This document shows, piece by piece, positions 26,081 through 34,938 of a stretch of DNA of 64,000 nucleotides. The translations under genes were made by a program, and so were the position numbers. The DNA lies in contig NZ_JBMGJC010000002.1 of assembly GCF_048984525.1 (NCBI RefSeq), positions 62,001 to 126,000 on the forward strand. The letters run 5' to 3'. Position 1 is the first letter of the stretch. Each line of letters opens with the position of its first letter. The DNA is from Syntrophopropionicum propionicicum_A (GTDB taxonomy: Bacteria; Bacillota; Desulfotomaculia; Desulfotomaculales; Pelotomaculaceae). A model generated the notes under the pieces. The model had not been told where the DNA came from. It saw nothing but the letters and a program-made list of their open reading frames with translations, and searched no databases.

Positions 26081-28261
26081 TTATGTTTTACTAACACACT
26101 TAAACTTTACGTAAAAAGTTGTTCCACCCGCGCCTGTTTTAATCTCGATTGCGGCATTATGCCTGGCGGCGATGCTGTAACATACTGCCAGCCCCAGGCC
26201 CGTGCCGGATTCCTTTGTTGTAAAAAACGGTGTCCCCAGTTTTTCAAGCACATCAGGTTCAATTCCCTTGCCCTGGTCATGTACCGCCAGTATTACCTCA
26301 TCACCTTCTTTATATGTCCTTAATAACAAGGTGCTGTCAGGCGGCATTGCATCCAGCCCGTTGCGGGTGAGGTTATGCACTACTTGATGAATTTCCTTTT
26401 TGTCAAGAAGCAGGTCGGGTATGTCCCCTAAATCCAGGTAAATCTTTTTATTATGCTTCAGGGCTTCAGCTTCAATGAGCGGGATTATGGATTTTAATAT
26501 ACTGTTGAGGTTAGCTTTCTTTAATTCCACTGCCTTGTTTTTAGCCAGGGAAAGAAACTCCGTGATTATTAAATTCGTCCTTTCCAGTTCATCTATCATT
26601 AATTCCAGGTACATTTTGTCCTGGACATACCTGTCTTTTCCATTTAACAGCTGCAGGAAGCCCTTTACGGTGGTCAGCGGGTTTCTGATCTCATGCGCTA
26701 TTATAGCAGCCATTTCTCCTACAAGATTTAAACGGTCCAGGCGGGCCATCTCTTTTTCCATCTTTTTTATATCTGTGATGTCATTAAGAACACAAAGCAC
26801 ATACTGCTCACTGTCAAGGTAAAATGTCTCTAAAGATAAGAGCCCGGTTCTAAACTCACCAGACTTTCTGCGGAATGTTAGCTCGTAATTGCAGCATTTA
26901 CCATGCTTTTGCACCTTCTGGAGAACTTCATTTATTGAATCTAAGTTAAACATATCAAGGTTTTTTATCGATTTGCCTATTATCTCTTCCCGTCTGTAAC
27001 CGGTAAAGCTCTGGCAGTTTTCGTTTATATCATGGCAGCGCAGTTCCTTGAGCGCGAGGATAGTCATCAGGGCGGGGCTGGAATTGAATGCTTTAAAGAA
27101 TTTTTCCTCGGATAAGCGCAGCTTCTCTTCCATATGTTTACGCTCAGTAATATCCACCATCAGTTCGAGCACAAGCAGAGTCCCGTCGATATCATGAAAC
27201 GGGTAGTCGAAAACCTGGTAAGCGTCTCCTCCGGGGCTTACCCACTCAAATTCCACAGGTGTTCCGGTCTGATAAACAGCCTGAGTAGGACAATTACTGC
27301 AGGGCTGGCTCAGGTTGTTGAAAACTTCGTAACACAACCTCCCTTTAACCTCACCAAAACGTTTTCGGTAGTTGATGTTGGTAAAGTGTATGGAATAGTC
27401 CGGCGCGATGAGCAAAACAAAGGCAGGCAACCTTTCAAGCAGCGAGAAAAGCCTGTGCCTATCTGCTTTTAGAGTTTCTTCCGCCTGTTTTTGCTCGGTG
27501 ATATCCCGTCCCACCGACTGGTATTCCACCAACAGGCCATGCTCATTATAAATTGCGCGGTCAGTCCACTGCTGCCACCTGACCGAATTGTCGGGCAGTA
27601 CAACGCGGTGTTCGATGGTTGATACGGGATTTGCACGGCTCAATGAATCGATATGTTTTAAAAATTTTTTATGATCGGGTTTATAAATTGTCGGCAAGAA
27701 TTTTTCCCCGATCAGATCATCACGGCTTTTACCATAATAACGGCAGTAGGCCTGATTAACAAAGGTGTGAGTGGTATCCGGCAGGAAGCGGCAGATCAAT
27801 TCAACCTGGTCTTCCACTATGGCCTGGTAACGCCTTTCACTTAACTCCAAAGCGCGCTCATAATGTTTTCTGCTTGTTAAATCCCGTGAGACGCAGAAGA
27901 GGACATCCTGATTGTTCCACTGTCCGGGTGTCACTCTGGTCTCTACCGGGATGATACTTCCGTCCTTGGACATCAGGGGCAAGCTGCAAAGGCCCGGCTT
28001 GCCTGTGAACATTTCTGATATAATCCCTGCTGCTTCCTCTCTCCGTTCCGGGGGAGGTAAATCAGTCAGAGAAATGCCTTGGAGCTCTTCAAGAGAAAAT
28101 CCGAGCCGGTTTTCCACCGCCTTATTTATTTGTAATATCTTTCCTTGAGTATTGGTAATGAACATTAAGTCGTCAATTGTGTTAAACAAAGTCTGAAAAT
28201 TAACCACACATATATCCTGGCCCCTGGTATCTGTATTTATTTTGGGGTTGGAATCGCACAT
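26081..28261 (-). CDS. Soluble multi-PAS sensor histidine kinase
   Basis: 726 residues without membrane segments. Four PAS-type domains span about residues 15-500 (PAS/PAC hallmarks such as GISLTDLPPPERREEA, DNSVRWQQW, GDAYQVFDYPF). The kinase core has the H-box IIAHEIRNPLTTVKGFLQLL near 525, N-box LTRNGLDAM and G-boxes DQGKGIE and GTGLGLAV. The design is like the sporulation-initiating Kin proteins. The third PAS domain has a CSNCPTQ cysteine pair that could hold a cofactor. No receiver gene is adjacent; an orphan kinase feeding Spo0A is plausible. Confidence 0.9.
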   Translation of the reverse strand: MCDSNPKINTDTRGQDICVVNFQTLFNTIDDLMFITNTQGKILQINKAVENRLGFSLEELQGISLTDLPPPERREEAAGIISEMFTGKPGLCSLPLMSKDGSIIPVETRVTPGQWNNQDVLFCVSRDLTSRKHYERALELSERRYQAIVEDQVELICRFLPDTTHTFVNQAYCRYYGKSRDDLIGEKFLPTIYKPDHKKFLKHIDSLSRANPVSTIEHRVVLPDNSVRWQQWTDRAIYNEHGLLVEYQSVGRDITEQKQAEETLKADRHRLFSLLERLPAFVLLIAPDYSIHFTNINYRKRFGEVKGRLCYEVFNNLSQPCSNCPTQAVYQTGTPVEFEWVSPGGDAYQVFDYPFHDIDGTLLVLELMVDITERKHMEEKLRLSEEKFFKAFNSSPALMTILALKELRCHDINENCQSFTGYRREEIIGKSIKNLDMFNLDSINEVLQKVQKHGKCCNYELTFRRKSGEFRTGLLSLETFYLDSEQYVLCVLNDITDIKKMEKEMARLDRLNLVGEMAAIIAHEIRNPLTTVKGFLQLLNGKDRYVQDKMYLELMIDELERTNLIITEFLSLAKNKAVELKKANLNSILKSIIPLIEAEALKHNKKIYLDLGDIPDLLLDKKEIHQVVHNLTRNGLDAMPPDSTLLLRTYKEGDEVILAVHDQGKGIEPDVLEKLGTPFFTTKESGTGLGLAVCYSIAARHNAAIEIKTGAGGTTFYVKFKCVSKT

Positions 28262-28522
28262 ATGTTAATTCCTCCTTTGTTCCATAAAATCAGACGCATA
28301 TCCTGAGTCTAAAATTAATTAAGATACTTATATGTATAACATAATTTATTAATTTTTGACATGATATGAAATATATCCTTTATTTTTTTGACAAATAGCG
28401 ACACATATATTAACTTTTTTTCCTAAAATAATAAAAGCAGGCGAAAGACCTGCTCAGAAGGTATTGTTTTTTTCCCGTTTAAATCACTTCAGAGTTGACC
28501 AACCCATGAGATCATAAAGTAT

Positions 28523-28693
28523 TCAATAGCCCAGAAACGATTCAACAAGATGAAAAAGAGCGAACAAAAAAGCCGCTAAAGTCCACCATCCCACTATTGC
28601 ACCAATAAAAACGAGCCACAGCAAATACAGGCCAATACCTGCCCGGACCATCCTGTCAAAAGTCCCCAGGTTTTTTTTGTATGTCAAAATCAA
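28523..28693 (-). CDS. Small DUF2892-like membrane protein
   Basis: 56 residues from TTG 28693 (GGAGGGG, 7-base spacing). The text KKNLGTFDRMVRAGIGL is the hallmark of DUF2892 inner-membrane proteins, followed by two hydrophobic helices and the end HLVESFLGY. Function unknown; often near sulfur-handling genes elsewhere. Confidence 0.75.
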   Translation of the reverse strand: MILTYKKNLGTFDRMVRAGIGLYLLWLVFIGAIVGWWTLAAFLFALFHLVESFLGY

Positions 28694-28827
28694 TGGACGA
28701 CCCCTCCGAATGATTAGGATGCCATAGGAAACGGGTATTTATACAAAACAGCCTCTGTTTTAAGCAGAGGCTGATCGGGATTTTCTTATATTTTATTAGC
28801 AGGTTGAAATTCGTCGATTGTTTCTGG

Positions 28828-29376
28828 TCAACCGGCTGGATTTTCTGCAACTGACTGGCTCTGCCCGTCAACTTCTCCTTGTGAGGGGGCGGGAGGATAT
28901 TCTTCTGTTGACTGCTCTTGCCCGTCATTTTCTTCCTGCGGACTGTCGGGAGAACTTTCTTCAACAGGCTGGCCTTGCCCCTCATTTTCTTCTTGCGAGC
29001 TGTCGGGAGAGCTTTCTTCAACAGGCTGGCCCTGCCCGTCGTTTTCTTCTTGTGAACTGTCAGTAGGAGTTTTCTCAACTGGTTGGTTCTGTTCAATATT
29101 CTCAACTTGTGATGTATTGCCGGGCCGTTCGTTTAATTCCCTGCGGAGTTCATAGATTTCTTTTTTGAGGTTTTGTATGTAACAAGCCACAAATATCAAT
29201 ATTACAGCCAGGCTAAACACGATCAGGAGCCTTCCCCACCGTGTCAGGGCGTGAAAGACATTTTTTATTCCGCTTTCGGGCTCTTCCGTTATCAGTTGTT
29301 TTTCTAATTCTGAAATAGTCAGACCCGAGAATTCCTGTTGGCTCATTTGGGTGTTATTATCAAAAAACTTTTTCAT
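28828..29376 (-). CDS. Single-pass membrane protein with acidic tandem repeats
   Basis: 182 residues. Residues about 1-45 are cytoplasmic, one membrane helix follows (LLIVFSLAVILIFVACYI), then a short coiled coil (LKKEIYELRRELNE). The last 90 residues are four or more copies of a roughly 20-residue Glu/Gln/Ser/Pro repeat with core QPVEESSPDSSQEE, visible at DNA level as about 60-bp repeats. The disordered outer tail could span the wall. Family not recognised. Confidence 0.7.
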   Translation of the reverse strand: MKKFFDNNTQMSQQEFSGLTISELEKQLITEEPESGIKNVFHALTRWGRLLIVFSLAVILIFVACYIQNLKKEIYELRRELNERPGNTSQVENIEQNQPVEKTPTDSSQEENDGQGQPVEESSPDSSQEENEGQGQPVEESSPDSPQEENDGQEQSTEEYPPAPSQGEVDGQSQSVAENPAG

Positions 29377-29403
29377 AATTACTAAAATACTACATATTTT
29401 TCC

Positions 29404-29781
29404 CTATCCCTGCAAAAGCGCCTTATCAATAGCTTTAAGCAGGCGCTCTTTTGTAAATGGCTTGATTACATAGTCAAACGCACCTGCCAGTAAAGCTTTT
29501 TTTACAATTTCTTTACTATGTATTGAGCTAATAACTACAACTCTTGCTTCGGGAAAACTGTGGATAATTTCTTTTATGGCCATTATTCCATCTAAACCGG
29601 GCATGGCAATATCCATCGTAACCAGGTCCGGTTTAAGCTGGCCGTATTTTTCCAGAGCCTCGCTGCCGCTGCTGGCCTCGCCCACAACATCATAACCATG
29701 TTTAATAAATATTTCCGTGAGCATGCTCCTGGCAAAGCTGCTGTCATCTACGATCAGGATCCGCTTATTCAAGATTTTCAA
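29404..29781 (-). CDS. CheY-like single-domain response regulator
   Basis: 125 residues, only a receiver domain: acidic pair in ILIVDDSSF, phospho-acceptor VTMDIAMPGLDG, Thr/Ser switch VVISS and late lysine VIKPF. Starts of this type (RILIVDDSSFARSML) are closest to the CheY group. It is followed on the same strand by the acidic-repeat membrane protein. Partner kinase unknown; the soluble PAS kinase nearby is one candidate. Confidence 0.92.
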   Translation of the reverse strand: MKILNKRILIVDDSSFARSMLTEIFIKHGYDVVGEASSGSEALEKYGQLKPDLVTMDIAMPGLDGIMAIKEIIHSFPEARVVVISSIHSKEIVKKALLAGAFDYVIKPFTKERLLKAIDKALLQG

Positions 29782-29825
29782 CCTCTGCTGATAATATTTG
29801 AGATAACCTGTATGCGGTTTGCAGA

Positions 29826-30029
29826 CTAATCTTTTTTATTGCATAGTTCCTGGCAGATATCGAAACTGGCTTTGATAGACTGCTGCAGTATTTCAATAGA
29901 CAACCTTGTTAAAAGGTCCTCGCCTTTTTCAAAAGCCTCGCTCTGTTTGATAAAATTCAAGCGCTCGTACAGTTCTCTCGCATGTTTCAGGTAAATTTCA
30001 TCTTGCAGGCTTTCTGACATTTTGATCAC
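29826..30029 (-). CDS. Hypothetical 67-aa helical protein
   Basis: 67 residues beginning MIKMSESLQDEIYLKHAREL; a second ATG three codons in is also possible. Helical, charged and without motifs I recognise. It follows the next gene upstream on the minus strand after a 5-base gap and precedes the receiver gene, so the three probably form one transcript. Confidence 0.6.
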   Translation of the reverse strand: MIKMSESLQDEIYLKHARELYERLNFIKQSEAFEKGEDLLTRLSIEILQQSIKASFDICQELCNKKD

Positions 30030-30034
30030 CTCGC

Positions 30035-30304
30035 TTATTTGATACGCCTGATTGCATCCCTTGGATTTAACGGTTTTTCAGGCTCTTCATTTGACATCGC
30101 CACGACTGCCAGGGTTAAAGCCACAGCTTCCCTAAAAGCCTCTCCCGCCATTGCCGCTGCCAGGGTGGCAATATGCTGTTCCGGCTCAAGGCCCATTTCG
30201 GCCAGTTTTTTCTGGTGGCTTAAGGCTGCTTGGGTCAGCCTCTCCATACGTCCCGGATAAACGATCTCTTCCAGGCTGTAAATAAGTTCTTTATAGTTTT
30301 CCAA
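30035..30304 (-). CDS. Hypothetical 89-aa helical protein
   Basis: Helical soluble protein, MENYKELIYSLEEIVYPGRM to NPRDAIRRIK, with an Ala-rich middle (LAAAMAGEAFREAVALTLAVVA). No family recognised. It is the first gene of the minus-strand group that includes the 67-aa protein and the CheY-like regulator. Confidence 0.6.
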   Translation of the reverse strand: MENYKELIYSLEEIVYPGRMERLTQAALSHQKKLAEMGLEPEQHIATLAAAMAGEAFREAVALTLAVVAMSNEEPEKPLNPRDAIRRIK

Positions 30305-30489
30305 ATCGATTTTAATAATAGAATGACCCTCCCTAAATGTTCAGCTAATTAAAAATTCGACGTATAACGTGTTGAATCCTGTATTATCATTCCAAATTAG
30401 TAAAGTTGTAATCTGTTGGATATAAATATACGTATAAACTGGTAGTAAAAGTTTATATATGCTAAAATTAGTGCAGCGGGGTGTTGATT

Positions 30490-30936
30490 TTGAAAATTAC
30501 AGTGAATGTAGACGGCGGCAGCCGGGGTAATCCCGGACCTGCGGCAGCCGCCATGGTTATTACCGATGAAGAAGGCAAAGTAATCGCGACCAAAAGCAAG
30601 TTCCTCGGACCGGGGCTGACTAATAATTTTGCGGAATGGAGCGCCCTGGAAGGAGCGGTCAACGCTTTGGTTTACCTGGCGGGCGAGCACGATGGACTGA
30701 CTGCGGAGGTTCTGGCCGACAGCGAGCTTGTAGTCCGCCAATTTAACCGCCAGTATAAAATCAAAGAGCCAACCCTGCGGGAAATAGCCGAGAGGGTATG
30801 GGAAGACCTCGCCATCACACCCGGGCTTAAACTTACCGTGAGACACGTGCCCCGGGAGGAAAACAAGCTGGCGGACGCGGCAGTCAACCGGGAGCTGGAC
30901 AGTTACATGACGTGGCTGGAACAGAACAAAGAATAG
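30490..30936 (+). CDS. RNase H-like protein (RNase HI family)
   Basis: 148 residues of the RNase H fold. First catalytic Asp in VNVDGGSRGNPGP, Glu in NNFAEWSALEGA, Asp in EVLADSELVVRQFN and the last acidic in LADAAVNRELD. It lacks the basic handle of E. coli RNase HI and matches the shorter YpeP/Rv2228-type branch. It would cut RNA of RNA:DNA hybrids. TTG 30490 fits the ribosome site; GTG 30481 is an alternative. Confidence 0.85.
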   Translation: MKITVNVDGGSRGNPGPAAAAMVITDEEGKVIATKSKFLGPGLTNNFAEWSALEGAVNALVYLAGEHDGLTAEVLADSELVVRQFNRQYKIKEPTLREIAERVWEDLAITPGLKLTVRHVPREENKLADAAVNRELDSYMTWLEQNKE

Positions 30937-30969
30937 CTTTTATAAAAATAAACGGGGAGGTAGCAAACT

Positions 30970-31356
30970 GTGGATTTTCTGAAAAAGGTTAGTGAAGGCG
31001 CAAAGTCCCTGGGTGAGGGAGCCAAAACAATTGGGAAAAAATCCAGCGACCTGGTGGAATCCACCAAGCTGAAGTTTGAAATCTCAAAGCGGGAAAAAGA
31101 AGTGGAAAACAATATTTCCGCCCTGGGCAATCTCGTTTATCTGCAGTTTAAAGGCGAAAAGGAACATGAGGAAGAGATCCAAAGGCTGTTAAACACCACC
31201 AAGGAGTTGGAAGAAGAAATCGCCAGCCTCGAAGACCAGGTTGAAAAGCTGAACCCTAAACCACCCGCATGCCCCAAATGCAATACGGAACTGCCGCCTG
31301 CCGCCAAATTCTGCATGAATTGTGGCGAGAAAATAGCGGAAGAAGAACAAAACTAG
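30970..31356 (+). CDS. Coiled-coil protein with C-terminal zinc ribbon
   Basis: 128 residues. Residues 1-30 are amphipathic, 30-95 a coiled coil (ISKREKEVENNISALGNLVY, LEEEIASLEDQVEKL), and the end is a zinc ribbon with CPKC and CMNC. Similar small zinc-ribbon proteins are common and uncharacterised in Firmicutes. GTG start after GGGGAGG. Followed by a strong terminator. Confidence 0.75.
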   Translation: MDFLKKVSEGAKSLGEGAKTIGKKSSDLVESTKLKFEISKREKEVENNISALGNLVYLQFKGEKEHEEEIQRLLNTTKELEEEIASLEDQVEKLNPKPPACPKCNTELPPAAKFCMNCGEKIAEEEQN

Positions 31357-31370
31357 AAGAGTAAAGTCTA

Positions 31371-31403
31371 AATAAAATAACCCCGCCGGGGGTTATTTTA
31401 TTG
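31371..31403. terminator. Strong bidirectional terminator
   Basis: AATAAAATAACCCC and GGGGTTATTTTATT form a 14-bp stem around GCCG. Confidence 0.93.
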
Positions 31404-31452
31404 TATTCAGGATACAACCTGTAAAATTTTGTGCTCTGGTCAAACTATGGAG

Positions 31453-31693
31453 ATCCTTGTACAATTATACAAAAGGCCGAAACCCCGGTAAAACCGGGGA
31501 ACGGGGGAAAAAAATTTTTGGGGTGAATCTATTTCGGTAGTCAGTAGTCAGTAGTCGGTAGTCAGATACAAGAAGGAAATCACTAAAGGTGATTTCCAAC
31601 AAACAATCCGACTTCCTATGTCCGACGACCGACGACCGAAATTGTAGGGTGCCCTCAACCCGAACCCGTCAGCTAACCTCGGAGGCCAAGGGA
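31453..31693 (+). promoter_or_regulatory. c-di-AMP riboswitch (ydaO/yuaA class), interrupted by a repeat element
   Basis: Conserved blocks occur in the right order: GGCCGAAACCCCGG, GGGGAACGGGGGAA, GGGGTGAATC, TAGGGTG...ACCCGAACCCG and TCAGCTAACCTCGGAGGCC. These are the hallmarks of the ydaO c-di-AMP aptamer. CCTTG at 31455-31459 can pair with CAAGG at 31687-31691, closing P1 against the ribosome site GGGAGGG of the LysM-SleB gene, so ligand could block translation. This class is known to control cell-wall hydrolases. A 112-base element occupies a peripheral loop. Confidence 0.87.
31531..31642 (+). repeat. Dispersed hairpin element inside the riboswitch
   Basis: The ends ATTTCGGT (31531-31538) and ACCGAAAT (31635-31642) are perfect inverted repeats. 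Inside are GTAGTCAGTAGTCGGTAGTC on the left, an internal hairpin GGAAATCAC/GTGATTTCC, and CCGACGACCGACGACC on the right, which fold back on the left arm. The right-arm motif recurs at 5855-5898. Confidence 0.75.
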
Positions 31694-31701
31694 GGGATTA
31701 T

Positions 31702-32544
31702 ATGACTTTGGTTACCCGTGTGTTTTTTTGCTTTTTTGTTTTGACGGGCGTTCTTTTTTTGCCCGCTCATGCCCTGGCAGCCGATACCCACACAGTTTTG
31801 CCGGGCGAGTGTCTCTATGATATAAGCGGCAGTTACGGAGTAGCTGTCAAGGACCTGATGGAGTCCAATGGTCTAAAGGACTACCTGATATTCCCCGGCC
31901 AGCAGCTAAACATTCCCGGCGGTCAGCCTGACGGCCAGGGTAAAGTCCCAGCTGGTAACATTGCCGGCAAGGCTGCTTATACCGTGCAGCCGGGAGACTC
32001 GCTCTACCTGATCGCCCAAAAACACGGTATGAATTTTCAGGACGTCATGACAGCCAACAACTTGGTCAGTACCGTTATTTACCCCGGCATGGTACTGTAT
32101 CTGTCCGCTCCTTACAATAATTCCGGCACTGCGCCCCAGGCAGCGCCGCAGGTAAGCAGGGGAGGATTATTTAATCGGACAACGTCGGAGGAAGTCGACC
32201 TCCTGGCCAGGTTAATTACCGCTGAAGCAGATGGCGAACCATATGAGGGAAAAGTAGGAGTCGGGGCGGTAGTATTGAACCGGGTGGCAGCCCCTGGATT
32301 CCCTAAAACAATTCGAGACGTGATATACCAAAATGGGAATGGGATTTACCAGTTCGAGCCGGTGCAGAACGGGTGGATCAACCGGCCGGCCAGCAGCGAT
32401 TCGATTAAAGCGGCAAAAGAAGCGATGGAGGGAGCTGACCCGACAAACGGGGCACTTTATTTCTTTGCCAACTATGCAAAAAGCAAGTGGCTGTGGTCCA
32501 GGCCGGTAAGCAAAACGATAGGAAATGCGATTTTTTCTTATTAA
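31702..32544 (+). CDS. LysM-containing SleB-type cell-wall hydrolase
   Basis: 280 residues. A signal peptide (VFFCFFVLTGVLFLPAHALA) is followed by two LysM domains (HTVLPGECLYDISGSYGV and YTVQPGDSLYLIAQKHGM) that bind peptidoglycan. The C-terminal domain is Hydrolase_2/SleB type with LITAEADGEPYEGKVGVGAV and NRVAAPGFPKTIRDV, a lytic transglycosylase fold used in spore cortex lysis and wall turnover. Secreted. Controlled by the c-di-AMP riboswitch directly upstream. Confidence 0.93.
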   Translation: MTLVTRVFFCFFVLTGVLFLPAHALAADTHTVLPGECLYDISGSYGVAVKDLMESNGLKDYLIFPGQQLNIPGGQPDGQGKVPAGNIAGKAAYTVQPGDSLYLIAQKHGMNFQDVMTANNLVSTVIYPGMVLYLSAPYNNSGTAPQAAPQVSRGGLFNRTTSEEVDLLARLITAEADGEPYEGKVGVGAVVLNRVAAPGFPKTIRDVIYQNGNGIYQFEPVQNGWINRPASSDSIKAAKEAMEGADPTNGALYFFANYAKSKWLWSRPVSKTIGNAIFSY

Positions 32545-32563
32545 CGATGACTTGATCTGAAAT

Positions 32564-32589
32564 CAGCCCTGACGGGCTGTTTTTTTTTG
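32564..32589 (+). terminator. Rho-independent terminator
   Basis: CAGCCC-TGAC-GGGCTG stem followed by about nine T, 19 bases after the hydrolase stop. Confidence 0.93.
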
Positions 32590-32679
32590 CTGCCGTGTAA
32601 GGATCGCTGTTTAAAAGGGAATTCAGCCGGGCCAGGCGAATATACTGGTAGAGGATTTTAGGCGCAGCGGGGGAGTATA

Positions 32680-33252
32680 ATGAAAATCGGCGTGGACATA
32701 GACGGGGTGCTGGCCAACAGCCTGCCGCTCTGGGTAAATGAACTGAATAAGTTTTTTAATAAAAACAAGCGGGTAGAGGATATACACCTTTATGAGATCC
32801 ATAAGACCTACGAAATTACTGTTGATGACCTTGAATTATTTCTTGATCGCAAAGGACGCTTTTTAATGAGCGAACCGGATCCTGTAACCGGTTCTTCGTA
32901 TTATCTCGGCAGGCTGAAACAGCTTTACGAAATCTGCATCATTTCGGCCAGGGATAAAAAGTATTATCAGGAAACACTTGACTGGCTTAATAAAAACAGC
33001 CTGCCGTATGACGACCTTTTGCTGCTCGGCAGCCATGAAAAAAAGGAATTCTGCCTGGAGAGAGATTTAAAAGTACTGGTCGAAGACACCCTTGAAATAG
33101 GCATCAAGGTAAGTGCAGCAGGAATCCCGGTGCTGCTTATGGACGCCCCGTATAACCGTGGGAAGCTGCCCGAGCTTGTCTACAGGAAACATTCGTGGGA
33201 GGAAATATACCGGGCGCTGGCGTCTGAACCACTTATTATTCCAAAAACTTGA
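32680..33252 (+). CDS. 5'(3')-deoxyribonucleotidase-like HAD hydrolase
   Basis: 190 residues of the HAD superfamily: nucleophile in IGVDIDGVLANS at the N terminus, Ser/Thr motif IISARDK and late acidic motif VLVEDTLEI. The size and the DGVLA form match the NT5C/YorS-type deoxynucleotidases that remove 5' phosphates from nucleotides. ATG after GGGGGAG. Single gene. Confidence 0.8.
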   Translation: MKIGVDIDGVLANSLPLWVNELNKFFNKNKRVEDIHLYEIHKTYEITVDDLELFLDRKGRFLMSEPDPVTGSSYYLGRLKQLYEICIISARDKKYYQETLDWLNKNSLPYDDLLLLGSHEKKEFCLERDLKVLVEDTLEIGIKVSAAGIPVLLMDAPYNRGKLPELVYRKHSWEEIYRALASEPLIIPKT

Positions 33253-33472
33253 AACAATAGTATCATGATTGATCCACTCGCCGGGCAGGCGGGTAATTAA
33301 AGACCTGGCTAAACAACTAAGGCGGCTCAGGCCAAAGGTATGAAGGCTGGGTTTTATCCCGGAAAAAAGGAATTATCAAACAGGAGGTTGAAAATTTTAG
33401 AAAAAGCCTTAAAATTGATAATATCGCGTTGCAAACTGGTTTTTCGCTTTTTTGCAGAATGGGAGGTATTAA

Positions 33473-34669
33473 ATGATCAACAGTATAATTAGTTACACAC
33501 CGGAAACAGAGCTGTACGGCAGGATAGGAAAATTTCAAGAGCGCCTTCGTACGGAAGACATCGATGGAGCCCTGATCGTCCAAAACGCTGATCTGTTCTA
33601 TTTCAGCGGCACCTGCCAGGACGCCCACCTTTTTATTCCCGCCCAGGGTGAACCGCTCTTGATGGTTAAGAAAAGCTATAATCGAGCGCTGAAAGAGAGC
33701 GCCTTAAAAGATATTGCTTCAGTTGGGAACATGGAAGATATCCGTAAGGGCATAAACGGAGTTCTAAAAGGAAAACGCAGGTTGGGTCTGGAAATGGACG
33801 TCCTGCCGGCGACCCTGTTTTTAAGATATAAGGCTCTGCTTGACCCGGTGGAAACCGTCGATGTATCCGAAGCTATACGTAAAACAAGGATGATCAAGTC
33901 TCCATATGAAATCGAACGCTTGAGGGAATCAGCCTTTTTAAGCACTGAGATGTTTCGCGAGGTGCCGAATATTTTAAGGGAAGGCATGACGGAGGTAGGT
34001 CTGGCCAGCCGGATAGAATATTTTCTAAGAAAAAAGGGGCACCAGGGCGCCCTGCGCGTGAGAGCATTCAACCAGGAAGCCTTCATGGGTCACCTGGCGT
34101 CCGGGTGGAGTTCGGCTTACCCCAGCTTTTTTAACGGGCCTACCGGCGGGACCGGCCTCAACCCCTCATTCCCGCAGAGCGCGGGCTTTAAGAAAATCGT
34201 CCGGAACGAGCCGGTGCTGGTTGACTACGCTACTGTTGTTAACGGATACATGGTGGACCATACCAGGATCTTTTCCATCGGGCCGGTGTCCGAGAAGCTG
34301 GTCAAGGCGCACAATACGTCATTGGGAATAAAACGCCGAATAATAAAAGAAACAAGACCGGGCACGCAGGGGACGGACCTCTTTAATCTTGCCTGTGATA
34401 TTGCAGAGAGATCAGGTTTTGCCGACCAGTTCATGGGATACGGCGCCGGCGTCAAATTTATCGGGCACGGGATCGGGCTGGAGCTGGATGAGCTGCCTGT
34501 TATAGCGAAAAATTATAAAATAATCCTGCAGCCCGGGATGGTGTTCGCTCTGGAGCCGAAGTTTGTCTTTCCCGGCGAGGGGGCGGTCGGTATTGAAGAC
34601 ACTTTTGTTTTGAATGAAGACGGATTGGAGCAGCTGACCGGTGTCGATGATGAAATAAAAGTAATATAG
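33473..34669 (+). CDS. M24-family Xaa-Pro peptidase
   Basis: 398 residues with a creatinase-like N-terminal domain (about 1-135) and a pita-bread metallopeptidase domain. The dinuclear metal ligands are visible: Asp in VLVDYATVVN, Asp in VDHTRIF, His in FIGHGIGLEL, Glu in ALEPKFV and Glu in GIEDTF. It removes N-terminal residues before proline in peptides. ATG follows GGGAGG. Monocistronic, ending in a strong terminator. Confidence 0.92.
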   Translation: MINSIISYTPETELYGRIGKFQERLRTEDIDGALIVQNADLFYFSGTCQDAHLFIPAQGEPLLMVKKSYNRALKESALKDIASVGNMEDIRKGINGVLKGKRRLGLEMDVLPATLFLRYKALLDPVETVDVSEAIRKTRMIKSPYEIERLRESAFLSTEMFREVPNILREGMTEVGLASRIEYFLRKKGHQGALRVRAFNQEAFMGHLASGWSSAYPSFFNGPTGGTGLNPSFPQSAGFKKIVRNEPVLVDYATVVNGYMVDHTRIFSIGPVSEKLVKAHNTSLGIKRRIIKETRPGTQGTDLFNLACDIAERSGFADQFMGYGAGVKFIGHGIGLELDELPVIAKNYKIILQPGMVFALEPKFVFPGEGAVGIEDTFVLNEDGLEQLTGVDDEIKVI

Positions 34670-34705
34670 TAGAACAGCAAAGTAACAGGAAATAAGTCGA
34701 TATAT

Positions 34706-34733
34706 AAAAAGCTCCGGAATCCCGGAGCTTTTT
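34706..34733. terminator. Bidirectional terminator after the peptidase gene
   Basis: AAAAAGCTCCGG and CCGGAGCTTTTT pair around AATC. Confidence 0.93.
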
Positions 34734-34742
34734 GCATCTTCC

Positions 34743-34790
34743 TGGTGGGGATGACTGGTTTCGAACCAGTGGCCTCTTGAATGTGAGTTA
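34743..34790 (-). pseudogene. 3' half of a tRNA gene (probable att-site remnant)
   Basis: Read on the minus strand the sequence has a complete T arm (ACTGG-TTCGAAA-CCAGT), a 7-base acceptor 3' strand CATCCCC, discriminator A and CCA. The 5' half (GGGGATG acceptor strand, D arm) is not found upstream, so no whole tRNA exists here. Duplicated tRNA 3' ends are the usual mark of integrase-mediated insertion. Confidence 0.7.
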
Positions 34791-34938
34791 ACTCGACAAT
34801 TTAGTCTAGATCGCTGGATACCTTGAAAACAAAGGCCGGACGGGATCATTATATATTTTTCAGACAAATCCAGGTAATCCAACCAGTCTAGTTGGAAGCC
34901 TTGATATTGCTGGTATTCTATATTTTAGAAAATAGTCC

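Noticed and set aside
34412..34882. Minus-strand frame overlapping the peptidase end and the tRNA remnant
   Set aside because: It is antisense to conserved M24 sequence and crosses a terminator and tRNA T arm.
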